NCBI GenBank assembly: GCA_963920635.1
Contig: OY987306.1
Coordinates: 32,431,453 to 32,495,452 of the forward strand
Origin: Pseudeuparius sepicola
Lineage: Eukaryota > Arthropoda > Insecta > Coleoptera > Anthribidae
Length of the DNA stretch: 64,000 nucleotides
Direction: 5' to 3'
A program made the translations under genes and the position numbers. Under the pieces are notes generated by a model. The model saw only the letters and a program-made list of their open reading frames with translations, was not told where the DNA came from and did not search any database. This document shows, piece after piece, positions 55,217 to 64,000 of this stretch. Position 1 is the stretch's first letter, and each line of letters starts with the position of its first letter.

Positions 55217-56607
55217 ATGTGTCCCGGATAAGAATGAACAGCATGGGAATCTTGCAAACGGTGAGAGATAGGGAAAAGTTGCGCAATTTTAAGGTCAATA
55301 AAATGGTACAAACGGATTTCTAATATCTTTTTTCGTTTTTGAGTTATTTTGAAAAAAGTAAAATTTTTCGTTTTCGATTTTATTTTTTTCTGAAGTTTTT
55401 ATCGCAGATAGAAAAAAGAAAAACACTTTCTTATGGCACTTTTTAACGGGCTTTAAGATGGCGTTTTTTAGATTTGTTCTACAACATTTCGTTTTTGAGA
55501 AACTATCTTCAACTTTATTTTTTTAAATACGGACCTGGATTTTTTTTTGAGATTTTGAAAGCACTTTTCATTGCAAATACCATGATGTATAATACGAAAT
55601 ATGTTTAAAATGTTTTGAGACAATTATCCATTCATTTTTTTTTCTAATGTATCAACAATTTAACTTACAACTTAGCTTTCAGTCGGAGAACCAAAAAAAG
55701 GACGGTAAAGACTATTAACAGTCACATACGATAATAAAAAAATAAATAAAAATCCTCCACCTAGAAGGCTTTGAAACAACAAAACCAACCCCTCGTCATT
55801 TGTCATAACTCCCACTGTATCATTTAGTTAATAATTTGTATTATTAGAAATGGAGGGTGCTTTTTCAAATGACGACAAATTTAACATGTTAGCATGTTAT
55901 ATCTGGTGTCACAGAAATAGTGTAGAGGGCGAACGAATGTATTGTTGCAATTAATAAATGGCAAAAGTTATTGGTTTCATTGGCTTAAAGCTTTCTTCTC
56001 ACAATTAGAAAAAGCCAAGAATTTACTCCAAAACACAATGCGACACTGTTTGCTGTACAACAACAGAGGAAAACACTTACCAGGCAGGGCCGTATTTAAA
56101 AATATTAAGTTTTCGAAGTAAAAATAAACTGTAAGTTAAATTGTTGTCAATACTGATTAATATTTAGACTTCTTATTAATAAATACAGGGCCGCAATAGA
56201 AAAAAATTAATGGGAAAAAGGAGTTTTCAGTATAATTGTTTCAAAACATTTTAAAAATATTTCGTGTCATATATCATGGTATTTGCAATGAAAAGTGCTT
56301 TAAATATCTGTAAAAAAAAATCCAGGTCCGTATTTAAAAAAATAAAGTTGAAGATGTTGTCTCAAAAACGAACTGTTGTAGAACAAATCTAAAAACGCCA
56401 TCTTAAAGCCCGTTAAAAAGTGCCATAAGAAAGGGTTTTTCTTTTTTTCTATCTGCGACAACAACTTCAGAAAAAAATAAAATCGAAAACGCAAAATTTT
56501 ACTTTTTTCAAAATAACTCAAAAACAAAAAAAAAAGAATTAGAAATCTGTGTGTACCATTTTTGTTCTATCTCTCCCCATGCTGTTCATTCTTATCCGGG
56601 ACACATT
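55217..56607. mobile_element. Foldback element Z, 1.39 kb
   Basis: AATGTGTCCCGGATAAGAAT at 55216 is inverted at 56589-56607. The arms of about 420 bp pair with few differences (the block containing ggtacaaacggatttctaat and the block containing ggcgttttt). The interior (about 55650-56190) holds another pair of short inverted segments but no recognised protein. A single arm recurs at 59851-60282. Confidence 0.8.
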
Positions 56608-57515
56608 GTATACGAGGACACATCGACAAATGTCCTGATGATTCCAAGTAGAATAGGACCTTCACTCTTTTTTCCGTGCCTACCTGTGTGTGTTTACCCG
56701 ACAAAAGTGAAATTACTTTTAAACCTGATGTAAGCAAACAAACACAACACACTCCGTCTCTACCTTCCATCTGCTACACATCGTCCAAGGTCGCCCGTCT
56801 TCCTAGCAATTTTATAAACAATTACCACGTAATGAGATTCGCAACAATAAAGTAAAGAGCGCTATGACTCACGGATTAAATCGTTTCGAGAGCTCATTGT
56901 TTAGGTTTTTATCTGGCGACGGATTACAAAATCCGCCGGTAAGAATTCATTAACTCATACAATGCCAGCAGCCAGGGACTGTACGGGCAGTCCGAGAAAA
57001 ATGCGGAAAGACCAGGTAGGTGGCTGTGGATGTTGAGACAGATATTAGCACACTTGATATGGTATTCAGCTCGTGGCTTTCCGCATCGACGATTCTTTTT
57101 TAATTTTGTCAGAATATTATTCCCGACCGATAAAAAAAGATGTATATCATTCCCGAGATATAGGTACCCATAGCGTTATAACAACACCTACGCTCGGTGA
57201 AAACAAATTAAGTCAGACCGGTAAAAATAGCAGTGATTCTCTATTAGAATAAGCAGGTTTTAATATGCGAGGCACATTTTAGTGTGATTATCTCCGAGGC
57301 ATCTTTAGAAATGGAAAAAATGTTTGTAGTCATTTTGGCGCCGCACCGTATGTTAAAGTCTTCCTTTCCCTTTTCAACATGAGGATATGTCGAGTCAGAT
57401 CATAAATTATTTAATAGAGAGATTTTTTTATTAGATGGTTGTTTATTCCATCGCAGTGTTTCTTTCTGTTTTCTTATCAATGCCCAATGGGCTATCCTGA
57501 TAAAAAATTTCCTTG
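56608..57515. other. Unassigned stretch
   Basis: Moderately GC-rich, no repeat partner, no recognisable gene. Confidence 0.35.
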
Positions 57516-57708
57516 TGTTTATAATACGATTGGCACATACAGTGTGATCCATTTACTAATTGGATATCTTCATAAACAAATGGGTTACTGAGTTCAGTAA
57601 GTTAAGACTGGCTGTGATTATAATAAGATTGGCACATACAGTGTTATCCATTTACTAATTGGATATCTTCATAAACAAATGGGTTACTGAGTTCAGTAAG
57701 TTAAGACT
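57516..57708 (+). repeat. 99-bp tandem repeat, two units
   Basis: Two nearly identical units containing attggcacatacagtgt and acaaatgggttactgag. A third, more divergent unit is at 58593-58690, on the other side of repeat S. Confidence 0.85.
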
Positions 57709-58592
57709 GTACCGACACTATATTAAAGACCCGAGTATGATGTCATATTTAATTGCTGTTTACGGACTGGGGTGGCGCCACTCGACGAAAAAAATGGCGA
57801 CTTATTATAGGTTATAGGGGGTATTCTGTGGTTATTGGTATGTCAGTTACTGACGTTTAAAATGTCCCAACTTTTAAATATCCAACTTTATTACGATTTG
57901 CCTTCTTTTTACGGTAACGAATTGTCTTTGCGTCCAGTATTTTGCAGTTCTATCCTATTAACACAGTTTTATACGTAGATTTGTTTGTGATAACATGAAA
58001 TTTCCATGCACATGAAGAAAATGGTATGGACACTGCACATACCATTAGGTGAATTGCAGAAGAATAAACAGTATTTTGGAATTATGGGATGATCTGATCA
58101 ACCAGCTGAAGAAGCGAAAATTCTAGATATGATTTTGGAAGAGTATTTTGTAACGTATGCATGAATGAAAATAGAAAATTTTGTTTATAGCTCCAAAGCG
58201 AACCAATAGTCCTCCATATAAAGAAAAACTGAAAAATCTAATGCGTTTTATGCTTACTTACACTATAACTAGCCATGGACTTCATTTCAAACCAAAAGGT
58301 ACCAATAATACTCTTGCTTGCTTTTTAGACTCGCTTTTCTTGAGAAAATGTATGGAAATATGTCATGTGAACTTGTCAAATTAGAGGGACATGACAAACA
58401 AATATTTTATTTTATTTTGGATATTAAATTCGTTGTAACAGACACATTTGCATGTTTTTATTTTATAAAAGATTCTGCAACAATGGCGTTTTAACATTAA
58501 ACCACCGTGTAAATTTGTTTCGTCGTGTGGCGCCAGTGGCGATCGCTTGAAACAGCGCTATGCACAGGTCTTTAATATAGTGTTGGTCCAGG
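57709..58592 (+). mobile_element. Repeat S, copy 2, with TIRs
   Basis: The ends ACCGACACTATATTAAAGAC and the near inverse GGTCTTTAATATAGTGTTGG bracket about 880 bp, so S has terminal inverted repeats of about 22 bp. It lies between units of a 99-bp tandem repeat. The internal frame at about 57862-57975 starts MSQLLNIQLYYDLPSF, matching copy 1 at most residues. The second frame region (58181-58384) also has a counterpart. Neither resembles a known family to me. Confidence 0.75.
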
Positions 58593-58690
58593 TTTATAAC
58601 AAGATTGGCACACACAGTGTGATCCATTTGTTTCCGAATTGGAGATCTTCATAAACAAATAATGGGTTACTGCGTTCAGTAAGTTAAGAT
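58593..58690 (+). repeat. 99-bp tandem repeat, third unit
   Basis: A divergent unit with the same order of blocks as 57516-57708, separated from them by repeat S. Confidence 0.75.
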
Positions 58691-59133
58691 TTCATAATAA
58701 TAATTCTCACCTTCACAACACTCCAAACTACAGGAGTACCCCAGAAGCAACTGAATGCTTGAAATAGTTTGATACCAGCTAGATGCAAATAAAAAAGCGC
58801 GGATTAGGAACACTTTGCAATAACGCGCAGCAAACCATAGCAAAGCAAAACAATGGCCTAACGACTTGCACGGTAACTACATCCTAAACTCGCGCCAACC
58901 TTGATCTGCATCTTTTCTGCGCCTTTTTTCTCGTTGCGTAACGCGCCGTCGTCTCGGCCAGCTAGCCGCGCATCCTAGATGTGAACGATGGCTTTTTTCG
59001 TACCATGAAGGACTTCATCAATGGTTTGTGAAGATCTCGATCTTGCCGACTGGAAAAACGGTACGATTTGGCCTGCTTGCGTCGCCGTTGCCGTTTTCTC
59101 ATTCATGCGTCGACTAAAGTCGTAGGTAGATTA
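58691..59133. other. Unique stretch
   Basis: No gene or repeat partner recognised. Confidence 0.35.
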
Positions 59134-59840
59134 TACAGGGTGTTAGTAAATAAGTGCGACAAACTTTAAGGGGTGATTCTACATGAAAAAATAATGACAG
59201 TTTGTTTTATAAACGTAGGTCCGCAAATCCTTCGTTTCCGATATACAGGGAGTCAAAGTTTTTTTAAAAAAATGATAATTTATTTATAGCTATGCGCACC
59301 TAACTAAAAATGTTTTATTCGAGATGTTTTTATTTTCATTTGTTGTTTTGATTTATTGTTGCTGTATAGGATAGGTTTTTGATATTGTTGTAATATAAAT
59401 TAAAAATACGCGTTTTGTTGTTTTATTTTTTTGCATAAAAATGGCGGCCCCTGTGAAAAAAAGGTAAGAGAGCTTTTTTGTCACTAATTAAACGGGGATT
59501 TCAAAAATAATTTTTATTTTAAATTATCTCAGTGGCGTATCATTTATTTTCTTAAAAATATCGAGGCCATTACCCCTATGCACGCCACTGATTAACATAA
59601 AACTTTTAATGGAATGTCAAAAAATGCGCTTTCTAGTCCTCTTAAAACCCATCAAATTTCATTTGAATATCTTAATCCGTTTCAGCGCAATAAATAAATT
59701 ATCTTTTTTTTTAAACTTTGACTCCCTGTATATCGGAAACGAAGCATTTGCGGACCTACGTTTATACAGCAAACTGTCATTATTTTTTCATGTAGAATCA
59801 CCCCTTAAAGTTTGTCGCACTTATTTACTAACACCCTGTA
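59134..59840. mobile_element. Mariner-type MITE, 707 bp, full length
   Basis: TACAGGGTGTTAGTAAATAA at the left is inverted at the right (ends ACACCCTGTA). TA flanks both sides. The arms of about 150 bp include aaggggtgattctacatg and an inner pair of TACAGGGAGTCAAAG words. The related truncated copy is 27286-27833. Confidence 0.88.
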
Positions 59841-59850
59841 TATTATATAG

Positions 59851-60282
59851 AATGTGTCCCGGATAAGAATGAACAGCATGGGATCTTGCAAACGGCGAAA
59901 GATAGAACAACAGTTAAATGGGGAAAAAGTTGCACAATTTGAAGGTCAATAAAATGGTACAAACGGATTTCTAATATTTTTTTCGTTTTTAAGTTATTTT
60001 GAAATTTTTCGTTTTCGATTTTATTTTTTTCTGAAGATGTTATCGCAGATAGAAAAAAGAAAAACACTTTCTTAAGGCCCTTTTTAATGGGCTTTAAGAT
60101 GGCGTTTTTAGATTTGTTCTACAACATTTCGTTTTTGAAAAACCATCTTCAACTTAATTTTTTTAAATACGGACCTGGATTTTTTTGCAGATTTTGAAAG
60201 CACTTTTTAGAAAATACCATGATGTATGACACGAAATATTTTAAAAATGTTTTGAGACAATTATACTGAAAATTCCTATTTT
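59851..60282 (+). repeat. Foldback family Z, single arm
   Basis: It begins AATGTGTCCCGGATAAGAAT only 10 bp after the preceding MITE and follows the left arm of 55217-56607 to about 60282. The other arm is missing. Confidence 0.8.
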
Positions 60283-60747
60283 CCCATTTCATTTTAAGTT
60301 TCGTTCATTCAGTGTTAAGAATTTATGAATTTTCGAGGCAACTTGAAAAAGTCGTCTTTCAATCAGTTTGGTGGCGAAAAACCCAATTAAAAATTAAATA
60401 CATTGTATACGTACTTTTGCAGCTTTACTGTAAGGCGCATTTCGAGTCGAAACACGAAATTTCGCGTAAAACTCTTCGGTTACGCAACTTTCTCAATGAA
60501 ATTTCACAAATAATTCAAACCATCCGAAACCGGCGGTCCGATTTCAAAATGGCGAAAATGACATTAGCAATTGCGTTAGAACAAAAGCTCGCAGTCGCAA
60601 ACCTACAATCAATTGATATTAAGAAACCGTGTAATTTCTAGTTTCCTACACACGAATCGGCCGATTCTCATGTTTCGCAATTCGCTAATGCGCCTGCTTT
60701 TTTCTTGCCGCGGAATTATCAGTTTCAAGTGCAATCGCAGGACGATG
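60283..60747. other. Unassigned stretch with an open frame
   Basis: A 109-codon frame (60312-60641) shows no recognised domain. Its first third lies in a block also present at 6560-6665, so it is not called as a gene. Confidence 0.35.
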
Positions 60748-61227
60748 TACAGGGTGTTCCCGTATATTTTGACCCACCCCTAGAGCCTTTATTTTTCGAG
60801 TTAGAAAAAAAATACTTAAATGAAAGTTGTAGGGTTTTTTCTGAACCGTTAGGATCTGTTACTAGATAAAACAAATGAGCGTCGCAAATTTATGAAAAAA
60901 TATAAACTTCTTTTTTTTAATGGAACACCCGGTATGTTTGTGTATTTTTGAATTGCACGCATTTTTCCGATTCCAACAATATAAATATGTTATACGTTTG
61001 CTCTAAGCATTCGCATGATATTCCAAATTGCAGATAAATACGATCTTTATATTTTAATCAAGGTTGCCATGGACAAACATTTCAACTTAGGCAAGAGCAT
61101 TCCTGTCAATCCATTATTTTTGGGACAATACACCTTGGTACCCTACAACTTTCATTTAAGTAATTTTTTTCTAACTTGAAAAATAAAGGCTCTAGGGGTG
61201 GGTCAAAATATACGGGAACACCCTGTA
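60748..61227. mobile_element. Mariner-type MITE, 480 bp
   Basis: TACAGGGTGTTCCCGTATAT at the left is inverted exactly at 61208-61227. The arms continue for about 100 bp (ttttgacccacccctagagc and its inverse). TA lies at both ends. Confidence 0.88.
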
Positions 61228-61387
61228 CCTACCGCGACCGTCCGCGGCCTTGGTCTAGTTGCATCTTTCCACATTTTGGCGACATTACCAAGTACTTTAC
61301 TGTTCCGCCTGCAATCGTCAAATACCGTTTTAAAACTGATTACAGTGTGTGGCAATAATAGGCCACGGAAAATAGAATTTGACCTAG

Positions 61388-62003
61388 AAATAGTTATTTA
61401 TGTACCAAGGCACTGAAGTTCAACTTTTTATGACTCATGTGGAGTTTAGTTGCTGAGGCCTCTGGCCGAGGCAAATAAACCACATGAGTCATAAAAAGAA
61501 CTTCAGTGCCGAGGTACATATTATATTTTTCTTGAAATCGGAAAAAAAATGTTTTATTAGCCAAAAAAATAATAATAAGGGATCACCCGTCCACCAACCG
61601 ACTACGCGCGGCGTTGCTTGACTTTACCGATCGCTCTACCTAGGACAAGTATAATGATGTACAGCACATTCTGACAGAAAAACCAAACTGCTGCTTCTTG
61701 TGCAGCCTACACAACAAATCTATTGATTTTCAAATTTACTAAAATATGTATACTGAAGGATTGCGCTTCTATAGGAAACAATTTCGCAATGTGTACGAAA
61801 AGTTAAATGAGCCTTTATCGGCCGGGTTTTGAATATTTGGTCGCTTTTGACGGGCGATTTCTCCGCGTCTGACGTTTGATGTTTACATCTCGCCAAGGCC
61901 TACTTATTGAAAAAATCGTACAATAATGGGCTACATTATTGTACGATTTCTGTGCTTTTAATGACGATTTTGGGACATTTTAATGCCGATTTCAAGAAAA
62001 AAA
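61388..62003 (+). repeat. Foldback family Y, single arm
   Basis: Nearly identical to 40585-41196, including the hairpin at 61402-61517 and the 16-bp palindrome near 61917-61952. Its right edge (tttcaagaaaa) abuts repeat U at 62004. Confidence 0.82.
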
Positions 62004-63177
62004 TATTAACTGCAATTTTGTTTTACCATATCAAAGTTATAAGTAAATACGTTGGTAGAAACCAAAAATTAAACATTTTGAAAAAACGGAACCTTGAGTT
62101 AGGTACCTCAAAAAAACACCTATTTTTCGTTAGAAATTTCGAGCAAAAATGTTAACTGGATTTTTTTAGACTCTAGGTAAAAAAACTTCCATTGCTAACA
62201 TATATTAGGAAATAAAACATTTTAAGAATATGGAAGTAACTTATATCGACAAAGAGGGATAAAAATCGGATAATTTTCTCTTTCGGATAAAAGCAAAAAT
62301 ATTAACTACGTTTTTATTGCAGATGATCGATCATTCCCTTTTACAAATAGAATGTAACTTATACAAAATTAAACATTTATCTGAGCCGCACGTACGTCAG
62401 CTGTCACTTCTCATTGGTATAGACTAGGCAAAAATATTAACTGTTTTTTTTTGTTTAATTTTTTACAATATAACTATATTGAATCATATATAGCGAAATT
62501 AAACATTTATTTACGGCGCATATAGGTCAACTGTCACTTGTCATTTCTTTAGGAAAGCAAAAATATTAACTGTTTTTTTTTGTTTAACTTTTTACAATAT
62601 AACTATATTAAATCACATATAGCGAAATTAAACATTTATTTACGGCGCATGTAGGTCAACTGTCATTTGTCATTTCAAAATACTTCTGTTGCTAATTTTT
62701 GTTTAATTTTAAAAAATTTAACAAGACTTAGTATCCACTTACAAAGTTTAACAAAAATCAGCCAGTTAATAATTTTGCTCTCAAAGACAGCTTAAAATTT
62801 CTTTAAAATGCTATTTCAGGCGAAACAATATGTTTAATTTCAGAACAAACTGAGGTTAATACTTGATTTTTAAGGTAATTATAAATAATAAAAACGCAGT
62901 TAATATTTTTGCCCAACAAAATATTACGCAAAATGTCATTTTTACATCATTCGGATACTTGCGCAAACGTAACCTGTTTAATTTATCAATCTCAACTTTA
63001 TATACCTTACTTACTAATAAATGCAGCTTAAAATCCGCAGTTAATATTTATGCAGTCTTTATTACAACAAGAAAATGTATTTTCTAAAAAAACGCCCACA
63101 CGCGTATTTTTATTTTGTATAAAAAACAATTCTGGCGTTCATTTATTACCAATATTTTGTGATGGCATTATTATGAA
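62004..63177 (+). repeat. Repeat U, copy 2 (periodic motif repeat)
   Basis: GCAAAAATATTAACTG or close variants begin near 62004, 62142, 62292, 62427 and 62557. The inverse CAGTTAATATTTTTGC variants begin near 62763, 62897 and 63038. Spacing is 130-150 bp and the orientation flips near 62660. Each interval also carries aaattaaacattta-like words. No protein was recognised. Y-family arms flank both sides. Confidence 0.8.
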
Positions 63178-63574
63178 TTTTGTCTAGCTTTCGTTATTTT
63201 TTACCGTAATTTCCCCGGCCTATGAAGGCAGTGTTCCCACATATAGGTACAAGGTTTTCATCGACCGACCCGTTTTCTTGTCACGGTCTTAGTAACCCCA
63301 GACAAAATATACCTAAACGACCAGATTAAAACAAATATTCATCTAGGTGCACTGGCTGACAAGCCACTGGATTCTGCATACCTCAACACGGACCAAATTT
63401 TACCAAAAAATCAAGTAATAATGATATAAAAGACATCCAAATATCTGTTAGCCGATGAAACAAAAACGAACGTCAGAAAATTAAGAAAAAATATAAACTT
63501 GGAACATCTGACATTGCATCTATTATATAACTATAATATCAAGAGTGCCATGGAAAAATAATTTGTATTTTACA
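63178..63574. other. Unassigned stretch
   Basis: No gene or repeat partner recognised. Confidence 0.35.
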
Positions 63575-64000
63575 AGCTTTTTCTTGAAATCGGCATTAAA
63601 ATGTCCCAAAATCGTCATTAAAAGCACAGAAATCGTACAATAATGTAGCCCATTATTGTACGATTTTTTCAATAAGTAGGCCTTGGCGAGATGTAAACAT
63701 CAAACGTCAGACGCGGAGAAATTGCCCGTCAAAAGTGACCAAATATTCAAAACCCGGCCGATAAAGGCTCATTTAACTTTTCGTACACATTGCGAAATTG
63801 TTTCCTATAGAAGCGCAGTATACATATTTTAGTAAATTTGAAAAATAATAGATTTGTTGTGTAAGCTGCACAAGAAGCAGCAGTTTGGTTTTTCTGTCAG
63901 AAGGTGCCGTACATCATTATGCTTGTGCTAGGTAGAGCGATCGGTAAAGTCAAGCAACGCCGCGCGTAGTCGGTTCGTGGACGGGTGATCCCTTATTATT
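63575..64000 (-). repeat. Foldback family Y, arm running off the window
   Basis: It begins TTTTTCTTGAAATCGGCATT and matches 43003-43440 closely. It is inverted relative to 61388-62003, so the two Y arms bracket repeat U. The hairpin part lies beyond the end. Confidence 0.8.

Noticed and set aside
60312..60641. A 109-codon frame as a gene
   Set aside because: The first part is a dispersed repeat also found at 6560-6665, and no motif could be identified.
1..64000. tRNA, rRNA or other structured RNA genes
   Set aside because: I looked for GGTTCGAATCC-type B boxes and cloverleaf-like arms and for rRNA-like blocks and saw none convincing. Hairpins found belong to repeats. A covariance-model scan was not possible here.

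Overview
The window looks like A+T-rich, repeat-saturated DNA from an animal, most likely an insect. The evidence is the mix of element families (Penelope-like, mariner/Tc1-like, hAT, gypsy, PIF/Harbinger-type and THAP-bearing P-like sequences), the many TACAGGGTG/CACCCTGTA ends, spliced THAP-type exons with GT donors, and runs such as taggtacctac. I cannot name the order or species. No intact host protein gene, tRNA, rRNA or CRISPR array was recognised. Nearly every coding signal is a broken fragment of a mobile element.

Layout. 1-10 kb: one copy of a 1.1 kb duplicated repeat (family W), a 1.1 kb TIR element with a GC-rich core, a 5'-truncated Penelope-like element (reverse transcriptase plus GIY-YIG endonuclease) and a 1.25 kb mariner-like foldback element. 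10-22 kb: the first P-like THAP element, first copies of repeats R, S, T and U, a three-level nest (a small MITE in a hAT remnant in a mariner-like remnant), and a second Penelope fragment. 22.2-25.4 kb: a head-to-tail array of 435-bp units, each with a gypsy-type reverse transcriptase fragment on the minus strand. 25.7-30.3 kb: two more THAP elements (one with a Harbinger-type MITE inside) and a single-unit relative of the 34.5 kb minisatellite. 31-36.5 kb: foldback elements, a THAP-like exon behind a 28-bp palindrome, twelve 122-bp tandem units with a CRE-like TGACGTCA, and a 151-bp inverted repeat. 38-50 kb: mariner and Tc1-like transposase remnants, foldback families Y and V, a 1.07 kb TIR element, and second copies of W and R. 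50-64 kb: the second T copy, two more THAP first exons, a quiet unique stretch (52.2-55.2 kb), then foldback, mariner-type MITE, S, Y and U copies to the end.

How the parts relate. Most families occur two or more times, often inverted, so the window contains many sequences able to form long hairpins. The catalytic parts (DDE residues, YVDD/YLDD region, endonuclease) are all frameshifted, deleted or mutated, so any activity would need enzymes encoded elsewhere. The most notable items are the composite 435-bp satellite with its two-unit higher-order pattern, the P-like THAP family with apparent 7-bp target duplications, the CRE-bearing minisatellite, and repeat U with its evenly spaced, centrally inverted motif. 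Coordinates of repeat edges were read by eye and may be off by a few bases, up to about 20 for degenerate families.
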